A stretch of DNA of 64,000 nucleotides from Chromatiaceae bacterium (GTDB lineage: Bacteria; Pseudomonadota; Gammaproteobacteria; Chromatiales; Chromatiaceae). Every line of letters starts with the position of its first letter. Position 1 is the stretch's first letter. Positions 40,487-49,253 of the stretch are shown here, in pieces. The notes below the pieces were generated by a model. That model did not search any database, was not told the origin of the DNA, and was given only the letters and a program-made list of their open reading frames with translations. The position numbers were made by a program, and so were the translations under genes. The stretch lies in NCBI GenBank assembly GCA_025458165.1, contig JALOTB010000038.1:1-64000 (forward strand), given 5' to 3'.

Positions 40487-40522
40487 CCCGGTACACAAGA
40501 CCCCAGGCGGAGCGATTCAACC

Positions 40523-40999
40523 GTGAGACTGACCACCAAAGGCCGCTATGCGGTGACGGCCATGCTCGACCTGGCCCTTCAGCACGGCAACGGTCCCGTT
40601 GCCCTCGCCGATATCGCCCAGCGGCAGGGGATCTCGCTGTCCTACCTGGAGCAGCTCTTCTCGCGCCTGCGCAAGCGGGCACTGGTGTCCAGCGTGCGTG
40701 GGCCGGGCGGAGGCTACAATCTTGCGCGCAGTGCGGCCCAAATCTCGGTTGCGGAGGTCATCTCGGCGGTGGACGAGAGCGTCGACACCACGCGCTGCGG
40801 GGGCGCCCACAACTGCCAGAACGACGGTCCCTGCCTGACCCACGATCTCTGGCACGACCTGAGCGAGCGAATCTACGATTACCTGAGCCATATCAGCCTT
40901 CAGGACCTGGTCGAGCGCAAAGGGGTGCGGGTGATCGACCTGCGCGCGGAGGTGCGGCTCGACAGCCTGCATGGGGCGCGCGTACCTGCCGGACTCTAG
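40523..40999 (+). CDS. iscR: IscR, Fe-S cluster-sensing transcription regulator
   Basis: 158-residue Rrf2 protein. The winged helix reads [20 protein letters not shown] and [38 protein letters not shown]. Cluster ligands are in [22 protein letters not shown] (three Cys and a His). It represses isc when Fe-S supply is adequate. It starts with GTG 40523, which follows a GGCGGAG site; upstream sequence in the same frame belongs to the end of cysE. Confidence 0.95.
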   Translation: MRLTTKGRYAVTAMLDLALQHGNGPVALADIAQRQGISLSYLEQLFSRLRKRALVSSVRGPGGGYNLARSAAQISVAEVISAVDESVDTTRCGGAHNCQNDGPCLTHDLWHDLSERIYDYLSHISLQDLVERKGVRVIDLRAEVRLDSLHGARVPAGL

Positions 41000-41034
41000 G
41001 CTGTTGCGGCGGGCCCGCCGCGTCCGAGACGCCC

Positions 41035-42249
41035 ATGAAGCTACCAATCTATATGGATTACTCCGCGACCACCCCGGTGGATCCCCGGGTGGCGGAGAAG
41101 ATGTGTGATTTCCTCACGCTCGACGGGACCTTCGGCAACCCCGCCTCACGCTCCCACGCGTTCGGCTGGGCCGCCGAGGCGGCCGTCGAGGAGTCGCGGG
41201 CGCAGGTCGCCGCCCTGATCAATGCCGACCCTAAGGAGATCGTGTGGACCTCGGGCGCCACCGAGTCCAACAACCTCGCGATCAAGGGCGCCGCGCACTT
41301 CTACCAGAAGAAGGGGCGCCACATCGTCACCTCCAAGACCGAGCACAAGGCGGTGCTCGACACCTGCCGCCAGCTCGAGCGTGAAGGCTTCGAGGTCAGC
41401 TACCTCGACCCGGAGCCGAGCGGCCTGATCGACCTCGGCAAGCTGGAGGCCGCGCTGCGCTCCGACACCGTCCTGGTGTCGGTCATGCACGTCAACAACG
41501 AGATCGGCGTGATCCAGGACATCGCGGCGATCGGCGAGCTGACGCGGCCGCGCAAGGTCCTTCTCCACGTCGATGCCGCCCAGAGCACCGGCAAGGTGCC
41601 CATCGACCTGGAGCGGACCAACGTCGACCTGATGTCCTTCTCCGCCCACAAGACCTACGGACCCAAGGGGATCGGCGCACTCTACGTCCGGCGCAAGCCG
41701 CGCGTGCGCATCGAGGGGCAGATGCACGGCGGCGGGCACGAGCGCGGCATGCGCTCCGGAACCCTGGCGACGCACCAAATCGTCGGCATGGGCGAGGCCT
41801 TCCGCATCGCCCGCGAGGAGATGGCGGCCGACAACGAGCGCATCCTGGGGCTGCGCCGGCGCCTGTGGGACGGCATCAAGGACATGGAGCAGGTGTTCCT
41901 CAATGGCGACGAGGAGCGGCGGGTCGCGGGCAACCTCAACGTCAGCTTCGCCTTTGTCGAGGGCGAGTCGCTGATCATGGCGCTCAAGGACCTGGCGGTC
42001 TCCTCCGGCTCGGCTTGCACCTCGGCGAGTCTGGAGCCGAGCTATGTGCTGCGCGCCATCGGGCGCGAGGACGAGCTGGCCCATAGCTCCATCCGCTTCA
42101 CCCTGGGTCGCTTCTCGACCGAGGAGGAGGTCGACTACGCCATCGCCCGCATCCGCGAGCAGGTCGGGCGCCTGCGCGAGCTCTCGCCGCTCTGGGACAT
42201 GTATAAGGACGGCGTCGATTTGCGATCGGTGCAGTGGGTCGCCCACTGA
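41035..42249 (+). CDS. iscS: Cysteine desulfurase IscS
   Basis: 404 residues, full length. The PLP lysine is in [21 protein letters not shown] near residue 208, and the sulfur-accepting cysteine loop is [21 protein letters not shown] near residue 330. The N-terminus [15 protein letters not shown] is typical. It supplies persulfide to IscU, and to Tus and Thi relays. A GAGACG site precedes the ATG. Confidence 0.97.
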   Translation: MKLPIYMDYSATTPVDPRVAEKMCDFLTLDGTFGNPASRSHAFGWAAEAAVEESRAQVAALINADPKEIVWTSGATESNNLAIKGAAHFYQKKGRHIVTSKTEHKAVLDTCRQLEREGFEVSYLDPEPSGLIDLGKLEAALRSDTVLVSVMHVNNEIGVIQDIAAIGELTRPRKVLLHVDAAQSTGKVPIDLERTNVDLMSFSAHKTYGPKGIGALYVRRKPRVRIEGQMHGGGHERGMRSGTLATHQIVGMGEAFRIAREEMAADNERILGLRRRLWDGIKDMEQVFLNGDEERRVAGNLNVSFAFVEGESLIMALKDLAVSSGSACTSASLEPSYVLRAIGREDELAHSSIRFTLGRFSTEEEVDYAIARIREQVGRLRELSPLWDMYKDGVDLRSVQWVAH

Positions 42250-42289
42250 GGCGAGTTCCTAGCCCCTCCATCCCCCGAGGTTCCCACCC

Positions 42290-42673
42290 ATGGCTTACAG
42301 CGACAAGGTCCTGGACCACTACGAGAACCCACGTAACGTCGGGACGCTCGACAAGGATGACCCCAGCGTCGGGACCGGCATGGTCGGCGCCCCGGCCTGT
42401 GGCGACGTGATGCGCCTCCAGATCAAGGTCAACCAGGACGGCGTGATCGAGGACGCCCGCTTCAAGACCTATGGCTGCGGCTCGGCGATTGCCTCCAGCA
42501 GCCTGCTGACCGAGTGGGTCAAGGGCAAGACGCTGGCCGAGGCCCAGCAGATCAAGAACCAGGACATCGCCGATGAGCTGGCCCTGCCGCCGGTGAAGGT
42601 GCACTGCTCGGTGCTCGCGGAGGACGCCATCCGCGCGGCGATCCAGGACTACGAGCGCAAGCGCGGGGACTAA
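42290..42673 (+). CDS. iscU: Fe-S cluster scaffold IscU
   Basis: 127 residues. The three scaffold cysteines are in [16 protein letters not shown] (near 37), [17 protein letters not shown] (near 63) and [16 protein letters not shown] (near 106). The HscA-recognition LPPVK motif directly precedes the last cysteine. Spacing and length are standard. Confidence 0.97.
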   Translation: MAYSDKVLDHYENPRNVGTLDKDDPSVGTGMVGAPACGDVMRLQIKVNQDGVIEDARFKTYGCGSAIASSSLLTEWVKGKTLAEAQQIKNQDIADELALPPVKVHCSVLAEDAIRAAIQDYERKRGD

Positions 42674-42693
42674 CCCCGCAGGTGAGGAGCGCC

Positions 42694-43017
42694 ATGGGCA
42701 TCTCTTTGACCCCCTCCGCCGCCGAGCACGTGCGCAAGTTCTTGGCCAACCGCGGACGCGGGCTGGGCATCCGGTTGGGGGTGCGCACCTCCGGCTGCTC
42801 CGGCATGGCCTATGTCCTGGAGTTCGCCGATCAGCTCGACGAGGGCGACCAGGTGTTCGAGGACCAGGGGGTCAAGGTCATCATCGACGCCAAGAGCCTC
42901 CTGTACCTCGAGGGCACCGAGCTGGACTACACCCGCGAGGGGTTGAACGAGGGCTTTCGTTTCAACAACCCCAACGTCAAGGCGAGCTGCGGCTGCGGGG
43001 AGAGCTTCAGCGTCTGA
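42694..43017 (+). CDS. iscA: IscA, A-type Fe-S carrier
   Basis: 107 residues, identical in length to E. coli IscA. The cysteines are in [16 protein letters not shown] and [16 protein letters not shown] 42694 follows GAGGAG closely; a GTG at 42682 in frame would add four residues but contains that ribosome site. Confidence 0.96.
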   Translation: MGISLTPSAAEHVRKFLANRGRGLGIRLGVRTSGCSGMAYVLEFADQLDEGDQVFEDQGVKVIIDAKSLLYLEGTELDYTREGLNEGFRFNNPNVKASCGCGESFSV

Positions 43018-43035
43018 CGCTGGGCGGCCGCGCCT

Positions 43036-43587
43036 GTGCTCGATCTTTCGCTCAACCACTTCGAGCTGCTCGGGCTTCCAGTCGCCTACCAGGTCGACGC
43101 CGAACAGCTCGCCGAGCGCTACCATGAGCTCCAGCGCCGGCTCCACCCAGACCGCTTCGCCGGCGCGAGCGAGCGCGAGCGGCGCCTCTCGGTGCAGGCC
43201 TCGACGCGCATCAACGAGGCCTATCAGACGCTCGGCGACCCCCTGCGGCGGGCGCAGTATCTGCTTGGGCTGCTCACTGGGGAGGATTCCGCCGGCGCCG
43301 GGACCAGCAGCGATGCCGCGTTCCTGATGGAGCAGATGGAACTGCGCGAGGCGCTCGCGGCCGCCCGCCACCGGGCCGACCCCCTGGCCGAGGTCGATTC
43401 GGTGCTCGACCGCCTCGCGGGTCAGTCGGTCGGACTGATCGCGGCGCTCGACGAGCGCTTCGCGGGCGCGGACCGGCAGGACCTGGAGCAGGCCGCTGAG
43501 CTGGTGCGCAAGCTCCAGTTCGTCACCAAGTGCCGCGCCGAGGCCGAGCGCCTCGCCGCCGAGCTGGACGATCCCGCGGCGTTCTGA
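43036..43587 (+). CDS. hscB: HscB, J-domain co-chaperone of Fe-S assembly
   Basis: 183 residues. The J-domain has HPD in YHELQRRLHPDRFAGAS near residue 38, followed by RINEAYQTLGDPLRRAQYLL. The C-terminal helical domain binds IscU. GTG start at 43036, 18 bp after iscA. The following gap to hscA (144 bp) is the longest inside this operon. Confidence 0.95.
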   Translation: MLDLSLNHFELLGLPVAYQVDAEQLAERYHELQRRLHPDRFAGASERERRLSVQASTRINEAYQTLGDPLRRAQYLLGLLTGEDSAGAGTSSDAAFLMEQMELREALAAARHRADPLAEVDSVLDRLAGQSVGLIAALDERFAGADRQDLEQAAELVRKLQFVTKCRAEAERLAAELDDPAAF

Positions 43588-43731
43588 GCCCCATCGCGGC
43601 GAGCGGCCGACCGGCGCCAGGCTCGCCGACGTCGCGATGGCGGGGAATCCCGCTCGGCGATGCCGTAAACTGCCGGCCAACGGCTGGCGGGGCGACCCCC
43701 GCGCCTTCCTCAATCGAGCGCAGACATCGTC

Positions 43732-45606
43732 ATGGCACTCCTTCAGCTCGCCGAGCCGGGCCAGTCGGCGGCTCCGCACCAGCACCGGCTGGCGGCGGGT
43801 ATCGACCTCGGCACGACCAACTCGCTCGTCGCCACGGTGCGCAGCGGCCGGGCGGAGACCCTCCCCGACGAGCAGGGGCGCCACCTGCTGCCCTCGGTCG
43901 TGCGTTACCTGGAGGACGGGGCGATCGCCGTTGGCGAGGGGGCCAAGGCCGCGGCGGCCGACGACCCGCTGAACAGCATCGCCTCGGTCAAGCGGCTGAT
44001 CGGGCGAGGCATCGGTGAAATCGCGGCGCTCGGCTCGCGCCTCCCCTATGAGTTCGTGGCGGTCGAGAGCGCGGTCCCGCGTATCCGTACCCGGCGCGGG
44101 GAGGTGAGTCCGGTGGAGGTCTCGGCGGAGATCCTGCGCGTCCTCGCCCGGCGCGCCGAGGCGGCGCTCGGCGGCGAGCTCGCCGGGGTGGTGATCACCG
44201 TCCCAGCCTATTTCGACGAGCCCCAGCGCCAGGCGACCAAGGACGCCGCGCGCCTGGCGGGGCTCAAGGTCTTCCGGTTGCTGAGCGAGCCCACCGCCGC
44301 TGCAGTCGCCTACGGGCTGGATCAGGGGGCCGAGGGGCTCCATGCCGTGTATGACCTCGGTGGCGGGACCTTCGACATCTCGATCCTGCGCCTGCGCCGT
44401 GGGGTGTTTGAGGTCCTGGCGAGCGGGGGGGATTCGGCGCTCGGCGGCGACGACTTCGACCGTGCCCTGGCGCGCTGGATCATGACCCTGGCCGGGATTG
44501 AAGATGACGCCGATCACCGGGTCCTGCGCCGCCTGATGCGGGATGCCTGCGCGGCCAAGGAGCAGCTCTCGGCGGTGGAGCGGGTCCCGCTGCGCATCGA
44601 GCGCGGCGACGGCACCATCTGGGAGTCCGAGCTCACGCGTGCGACCTTCGAGTCTCTCATCGATCCGCTGATCGCGCGGACCCTGGCCGGCTGCCGGCGG
44701 GCGCTGCGCGATGCGGGGGTGCGCGCGGCCGAGGTGGCCGATGTCGTCCTGGTCGGTGGCGCCACGCGTGTCCCACTGGTACGCAGGCGGGTGGCCGAGC
44801 TCTTTGCGGGCGAGCCGCTGGCTGGCATCGACCCGGAGCGGGTGGTCGCGATCGGCGCGGCCCTGCAGGCCGACCTGCTGGCGGGTAATCGGCCGGCGGA
44901 CGAGATGCTCCTGCTCGACGTCATCCCGCTCTCGCTGGGGGTGGAGACCATGGGCGGGCTGGTCGAGCGGATCATCCCGCGCAACAGCGTCATTCCCGCC
45001 GCCCGCGCCCAGGAGTTCACGACCTTCAAGGACGGCCAGACGGCGATGGCAATCCACGTCCTGCAGGGCGAGCGCGACCTGGTCTCGGACTGCCGCTCCC
45101 TCGCGCGCTTCGACCTGCGCGGTATACCCCCGATGGTGGCCGGGGCGGCGCGCATCCGCATCCTCTTCGAGGTGGATGCCGACGGGCTGCTCAACGTCAC
45201 CGCGACCGAGACCCGCACGGGCGTCAGGGCCGAGGTCAGCGTCAAGCCCTCCTATGGGCTTACCGACGGCGAGATCGAGACCATGCTGCGGGACTCCCTG
45301 GCCCACGCCGGGGAGGACCTCGCGGCGCGGCGCCTGCGCGAGGAGCAGGTCGAGGCACGGCGCTCGGTGGAGGCTCTCCGCGCGGCCCTTGCCCGAGACG
45401 GCGAGGCCCTGCTCAGCGCCGGGGAGCGGGCGCGTTTAGAGGCCGCGCTGACGGAGGTCGGGCGGATCGCTGCGGGCGCGGATGCGGAGGCGATCCGCTC
45501 CGCCGTCGCGGGGCTGGAGCAGACCTGCGGCTTCTATGTCGAGCGGCGCATGAACCGGGCGATCCACGACGCCATGGCCGGCCGCCGGGTCGAGGACTTC
45601 GAGTGA
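43732..45606 (+). CDS. hscA: HscA, Hsp70-type chaperone of Fe-S assembly
   Basis: 624 residues. ATPase-domain motifs are [75 protein letters not shown] and [17 protein letters not shown]. The peptide-binding domain contains [42 protein letters not shown]. It releases clusters from IscU at the LPPVK site. Confidence 0.96.
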   Translation: MALLQLAEPGQSAAPHQHRLAAGIDLGTTNSLVATVRSGRAETLPDEQGRHLLPSVVRYLEDGAIAVGEGAKAAAADDPLNSIASVKRLIGRGIGEIAALGSRLPYEFVAVESAVPRIRTRRGEVSPVEVSAEILRVLARRAEAALGGELAGVVITVPAYFDEPQRQATKDAARLAGLKVFRLLSEPTAAAVAYGLDQGAEGLHAVYDLGGGTFDISILRLRRGVFEVLASGGDSALGGDDFDRALARWIMTLAGIEDDADHRVLRRLMRDACAAKEQLSAVERVPLRIERGDGTIWESELTRATFESLIDPLIARTLAGCRRALRDAGVRAAEVADVVLVGGATRVPLVRRRVAELFAGEPLAGIDPERVVAIGAALQADLLAGNRPADEMLLLDVIPLSLGVETMGGLVERIIPRNSVIPAARAQEFTTFKDGQTAMAIHVLQGERDLVSDCRSLARFDLRGIPPMVAGAARIRILFEVDADGLLNVTATETRTGVRAEVSVKPSYGLTDGEIETMLRDSLAHAGEDLAARRLREEQVEARRSVEALRAALARDGEALLSAGERARLEAALTEVGRIAAGADAEAIRSAVAGLEQTCGFYVERRMNRAIHDAMAGRRVEDFE

Positions 45607-45652
45607 GCGCGCAGTCTGCGGGACCGGCCGCTGCGCGCGGGAATCAGGGCCG

Positions 45653-45991
45653 ATGACCAAGCTGATCTTTCTCCCCCACGAGGAGATTTGCCCCGCAGGG
45701 GCGGTGATCGAGGTGGAGCCGGGCGTCACCATCTGCGACGCGGCGCTGGCCAACGGGATCGAGATCGAGCACGCCTGCGAGAAGTCCTGCGCCTGCACCA
45801 CCTGCCACGTGATCGTGCGGGAGGGGTATGATTCGCTCGCCGCGCCCGAGGAGGCCGAAGAGGACCTGCTCGACAAGGCCTGGGGTCTGGAGCCCGAGTC
45901 GCGGCTGAGCTGTCAGGCCGTGGTCGGCGAGGTCGATCTGGTCATCGAGATCCCGAAATACACCATCAACATGGTCGCCGAGCGGCGCTGA
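45653..45991 (+). CDS. fdx: Isc-type [2Fe-2S] ferredoxin
   Basis: 112 residues. Cluster ligands fit the adrenodoxin pattern: HACEKSCACTTCHVIV, with a distal SCQAVVGEVDLVIEIP. It donates electrons to IscS/IscU during cluster assembly. It is 46 bp after hscA and 19 bp before iscX. Confidence 0.96.
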   Translation: MTKLIFLPHEEICPAGAVIEVEPGVTICDAALANGIEIEHACEKSCACTTCHVIVREGYDSLAAPEEAEEDLLDKAWGLEPESRLSCQAVVGEVDLVIEIPKYTINMVAERR

Positions 45992-46010
45992 GACGAGAGG
46001 GGGCAAGGCC

Positions 46011-46211
46011 GTGGGTCTGAAGTGGGTCGACGCGCTCGAGATCGCCATCGCGCTGGACGAGGCGCACCCCGACGTCGACCCGCGCTACGTCAACTTCGTC
46101 GACCTGCGCGCCTGGGCGTTGGCGCTCCCGGACTTCGACGACGACCCGGCGCGCTCTGGGGAGAAGATCCTGGAGGCCATCCAGATGGCCTGGATCGAGG
46201 AGCGCGAATAG
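46011..46211 (+). CDS. iscX: IscX (YfhJ), Fe-S assembly regulator
   Basis: 66 residues. LKWVDALEIAIALDEAHPDVDPRYVNFVDLRAWALALPDFDDD and the C-terminal ILEAIQMAWIEERE match IscX. The small acidic protein binds IscS and tunes cluster assembly. GTG start at 46011. It ends the isc operon, 3 bp from the convergent rhodanese gene. Confidence 0.94.
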   Translation: MGLKWVDALEIAIALDEAHPDVDPRYVNFVDLRAWALALPDFDDDPARSGEKILEAIQMAWIEERE

Positions 46212-46214
46212 CCC

Positions 46215-46643
46215 TCAGCACTGCTCCCAGGGCAGCCCGCGGAAGCGCCAGCCACCGTGGGTGCTGCGGTGGTGGTGCTCGTCGAGATCCCCCTCGAATC
46301 CCTCGTCGATGTGGTAGACGTTCTTGAGCCCGGCGTTGATCAGGGCCTTGCCCGCCTCCAGCGAGCGCTTGCCGCTGCGGCAGATCAGAATCACCGGAGA
46401 GCAGGGGTGCTCCTGGGTGCAGACCGCTCCTCCCAAGAGGAGCTTGCGGATCTCGGTCTCGAAGTGGGGGTTGACGACCCAGTCCGGCTCGTCGATCCAG
46501 GGGACGTGGACCGCGCCGCTCGGGTGGCCGACGAACAGGTACTCCATGGTGGAGCGGATGTCGACTAGGATCGCCTGGGGGTCGTCCTGGAGCATCTGCC
46601 AGGCCTGCTGGGGGGTCAGGGCCTGGGGCTGGGGGTTGGTCAT
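46215..46643 (-). CDS. Single-domain rhodanese-like sulfurtransferase
   Basis: About 142 residues. The active-site loop is VILICRSGKRSLEAGKALINAG (Cys near residue 93, CRSGKR), preceded by AILVDIRSTMEYLFVGHPSGAVHVPW. It probably handles persulfide sulfur or cyanide; the partner is unknown. ATG 46643 is chosen because GAGG lies 8 nt before it; the ATG at 46649 is only 2 nt from that site. The C-terminal HHHRSTHGGWRFRGLPWEQC ends in a further Cys. Confidence 0.9.
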   Translation of the reverse strand: MTNPQPQALTPQQAWQMLQDDPQAILVDIRSTMEYLFVGHPSGAVHVPWIDEPDWVVNPHFETEIRKLLLGGAVCTQEHPCSPVILICRSGKRSLEAGKALINAGLKNVYHIDEGFEGDLDEHHHRSTHGGWRFRGLPWEQC

Positions 46644-46804
46644 CGTCATAACCTCGCTTGGTTTGGCTTTGCATGCGACGGTCGGAGTCTAGCCCCTGAT
46701 CAGACACGTGTCGTCGAACAAGATGAAACGACAGCGGAAAACCGGGTCCTCCCTGGCCTTTCGATCGGCGCTTCACGGTCTCGCGCGCGAGCGGGGCGTC
46801 GCGC

Positions 46805-47725
46805 ATGGCTAAAGGCAGGTCGCGCTCCAAGCCGCTGCCGCCCTGGGTCAACGCGGTGCTGGCGGGCGTGCTCCACCTGCTCGCGCGACTGCCGCTGTCG
46901 GTCGCCCATCGCATCGGCCAAGTGCTTGGTTGGCTGATGCTCAAGATCCCCAACAAGCAGCGACGCAACGCCCTGATCAACATCCGCGTCTGCTTCCCGG
47001 GGCTGGACGAGGCCGCCAGGCGGGCGTTCTGGCGCCGCTCGATGGTCGAGTATGGCAAGACCTATCTGGAGATCGCCTATCTCTGGCTGCGCCCTGCCGA
47101 GCAGGTGCTCGGCGAGATCCGCGAGGTCGATGGGCTCGATCGGCTGCGCCGCGAGGACGGGCGCGGCGTGATCGTGCTCTCGCCCCATCTCGGGGCCTGG
47201 GAGCTGGCTGGGCTCTACCTCTCGTCCCTCGGGCCTACCACGACGCTGTACAAGCCTCAGCCCGTACTGGATCGACTGATCGCTCGGGCGCGCGCCCGCC
47301 GCGGGGCGGTGGTCGTGCCGATCACCGCGCAGGGCATACGGGGACTGCTGCAGGCGTTGCGCTGCGGTGAGTTCGTTGGGGTGCTCCCCGATCAGGAGCC
47401 AAAGGCCGACCGCGGTGCGGTCTTCGCACCCTTCTTCGGCGTCCCCGCCTATACCATGCTGCTGGTCAGCCGGATGGCACGTAAGACCGGGGCGCGTGTG
47501 GTCTTCTTGATCGTCGAGCGGTTACCGCGGGGCGCGGGCTACCGCGCGCACTGCCTGGCGGCACCGGAGGGGATCGACGCGGAGGACGAGCTGGTGGCCG
47601 CCAGTGCGCTCAATCGGGGCGTGGAGGCCTGCATCCGGATCTGCCCGGAGCAGTACATCTGGCCCTACAAACGCTTTCGCACACGCCCGGAGGGCATGGA
47701 GCGGCTCTATACGGGTCCGCTCTGA
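46805..47725 (+). CDS. LpxL/HtrB-type lipid A acyltransferase
   Basis: 306 residues. The catalytic H-x4-E is in VLSPHLGAWELAG near residue 127, and GVLPDQEPK near 197 and QYIWPYKRFRTRP near the C-terminus are typical. It adds a secondary acyl chain to lipid A at the inner membrane (hydrophobic N-terminal segment near 16-45). Laurate versus myristate specificity cannot be read. Confidence 0.9.
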   Translation: MAKGRSRSKPLPPWVNAVLAGVLHLLARLPLSVAHRIGQVLGWLMLKIPNKQRRNALINIRVCFPGLDEAARRAFWRRSMVEYGKTYLEIAYLWLRPAEQVLGEIREVDGLDRLRREDGRGVIVLSPHLGAWELAGLYLSSLGPTTTLYKPQPVLDRLIARARARRGAVVVPITAQGIRGLLQALRCGEFVGVLPDQEPKADRGAVFAPFFGVPAYTMLLVSRMARKTGARVVFLIVERLPRGAGYRAHCLAAPEGIDAEDELVAASALNRGVEACIRICPEQYIWPYKRFRTRPEGMERLYTGPL

Positions 47726-47758
47726 TCGGGCGGTCTATACGGAGTAGGGGAAGGGAGA

Positions 47759-47784
47759 GCCACCCCGCCCGGGGGCGGGGTGGC
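47759..47784. terminator. 12-bp hairpin between lpxL-like gene and soxZ
   Basis: GCCACCCCGCCC and GGGCGGGGTGGC form a perfect 12-bp stem with a GG loop, 10 nt after the soxZ stop on the minus strand. The minus-strand 3' side is pyrimidine-rich (TCTCCCTTCCCC) rather than a pure T-run. It likely ends soxYZ transcripts and perhaps those from the opposite side. Confidence 0.55.
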
Positions 47785-47794
47785 GCCTGTGCGG

Positions 47795-48112
47795 TCAGGA
47801 GATGGCCGCGGTCTCGCTGTCGCTATCGCCTTTGTTGTCGCTCCACTTGAGCGTGATCTCGTCGCCTGGCTGGGCGCCGGAGAACTTGAAGGCGAGATAG
47901 GGGTTGGTCGAGATGGTTCCGCCCCAATGGGCGGCCATTACGGTCTGATCCTTCCAGGTGCAGGTCACTTCCTGGATGAAGTGGGCGGGCACCAGCTCAC
48001 CCGTCTTCTTGTCCTTGCGCAGACCGGTCTCCATCGGGTGCGTCATCAGGGCCTTCACCTCGGTGACCCCGCCGGTGGCCTTCGCGCGAACTTTGATCGT
48101 TCCGGTTGCCAT
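47795..48112 (-). CDS. soxZ: SoxZ, sulfur-carrier complex subunit
   Basis: 105 residues. The SoxZ fold is seen in GTIKVRAKATGGVTEVKALMTHPMETGLRKDKKTGELVPAHFIQEV and YLAFKFSGAQPGDEITLKWSDN. It pairs with SoxY in the periplasm during thiosulfate oxidation, and reaches the periplasm by travelling with the Tat-exported SoxY. It follows soxY by 37 bp. Confidence 0.95.
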   Translation of the reverse strand: MATGTIKVRAKATGGVTEVKALMTHPMETGLRKDKKTGELVPAHFIQEVTCTWKDQTVMAAHWGGTISTNPYLAFKFSGAQPGDEITLKWSDNKGDSDSETAAIS

Positions 48113-48149
48113 ATTCTGCTACCTCTCAGTCGTATTCGGGTGGGATCGC

Positions 48150-48623
48150 TCAGCCGCCGCAGCCGCCGATGGTGACCTTAACTTCCTTCGCCGCGCTGTA
48201 GACGTTGTCGCCGGCCTTGACCACGGCAATGACGTCGGATGTCTTTGCCATCTTGATGCGGGTGGAGACGAAGCCGACCGCGTTCTCGCCCATGTCAAAG
48301 GCCGCGACGAGCGGCGTGGCATTGCCGGCCGCGATGATGGAGATGGATTTGATCCCCGCCATGTCCGTTTCGACGGTGATGGGCACGACGGCGCCGTTCT
48401 CGGCGATATCGGGTGCCTTGATCTTGATGGCGTCATTTGCCTCATGGCTGCTGCTGCCGAGCAAGGACTGGAGTGCGGCGTCGACCGCCTCGGCCTTAAA
48501 CGCGGCCTCCGGCCATGCGGCCAGGACTATTCGTGGGGTGAGCAGCCCCGCGCCGACTGCCACGCCGACCGCGCCAGCGGCCAGGGAGCCTTTGAGCAGG
48601 ATTCTGCGTCTTGCGTCGATCAT
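48150..48623 (-). CDS. soxY: SoxY, substrate-carrying subunit of thiosulfate oxidation
   Basis: 157 residues. The N-terminus carries a Tat signal (MIDARRRILLKG, then a hydrophobic alanine/glycine segment). The C-terminus ends VTIGGCGG, whose cysteine swings on the GGCGG arm and binds thiosulfate sulfur. AGGAG lies 6 nt before the ATG. soxB, soxAX and soxCD are absent from the window; in purple sulfur bacteria soxYZ often stands apart from soxBXA (family knowledge). Confidence 0.96.
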   Translation of the reverse strand: MIDARRRILLKGSLAAGAVGVAVGAGLLTPRIVLAAWPEAAFKAEAVDAALQSLLGSSSHEANDAIKIKAPDIAENGAVVPITVETDMAGIKSISIIAAGNATPLVAAFDMGENAVGFVSTRIKMAKTSDVIAVVKAGDNVYSAAKEVKVTIGGCGG

Positions 48624-49253
48624 GAGCGTCTCCTGTCGAGCAATGGTTGGAGGTATTAGGGTTAATTGTCGACCAAACCATCCGTCTATTGGTCATTTCG
48701 GTGTGACTCATGTCCCACCGATGGGAGGCATCCGTCTTCGTCCGACACCAAAGGCTGCTGCACGTTCCCGATTGCCGAGGAGCCCGGCGTTGACGGGTGC
48801 CGGCCTATGGGGCTCCACCGCAGGCGCGCCGCAGGCGCCGCCTCTCGGGCCAGCGACGTTCCATCGGGTGCTCGTCGCTGTTTTCGTTGTCCCCTCCGGC
48901 GGGACTCTAGCAACCAGGGGGTTGGCGTCGCGGACAACCTTCTATCGCGAGCGGCCGACCTCCAAGACCTGCCGAGTCTTCGACCTTGGATGCCTGGTCA
49001 GCCTGAGTCCGGCGGCAAGCTTAACGCAGCGCCTGTTGGCTGAAAACTGCTTTCAAAAAATTAATATGTGATTATATAAAGATCTATTGAAGGACTAATC
49101 CCGCAATCGGGCCTGATGCCGCTCGGAGGAGTCTGCGCGTCGGCCTCGTCATCTCGCTCGCAGCCGGATCCTCTGGTCAGCAAGCGGGTACCTAACCGCG
49201 CTGGATGATCCGCATCGGATGGATCAGCGCGCGGGCTTCCGAGACGGAAGTGA
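48624..49253. other. Intergenic region upstream of soxY with an AT-rich patch
   Basis: About 630 bp with no supported gene. The region next to soxY must hold its promoter and ribosome site. Positions about 49046-49097 are strikingly AT-rich for this genome; on the minus strand TATAAT (49077-49072) with TTAGTC 16 bp upstream could be a promoter reading toward soxY. An 8-bp stem CAGCGACG/CGTCGCTG lies near 48855-48885. Nothing else recognised. Confidence 0.4.

Noticed and set aside
42670..45306. Long minus-strand open frame opposite iscA-hscB-hscA
   Set aside because: Composition is a frame shadow of three well-supported genes; no motifs or ribosome site.
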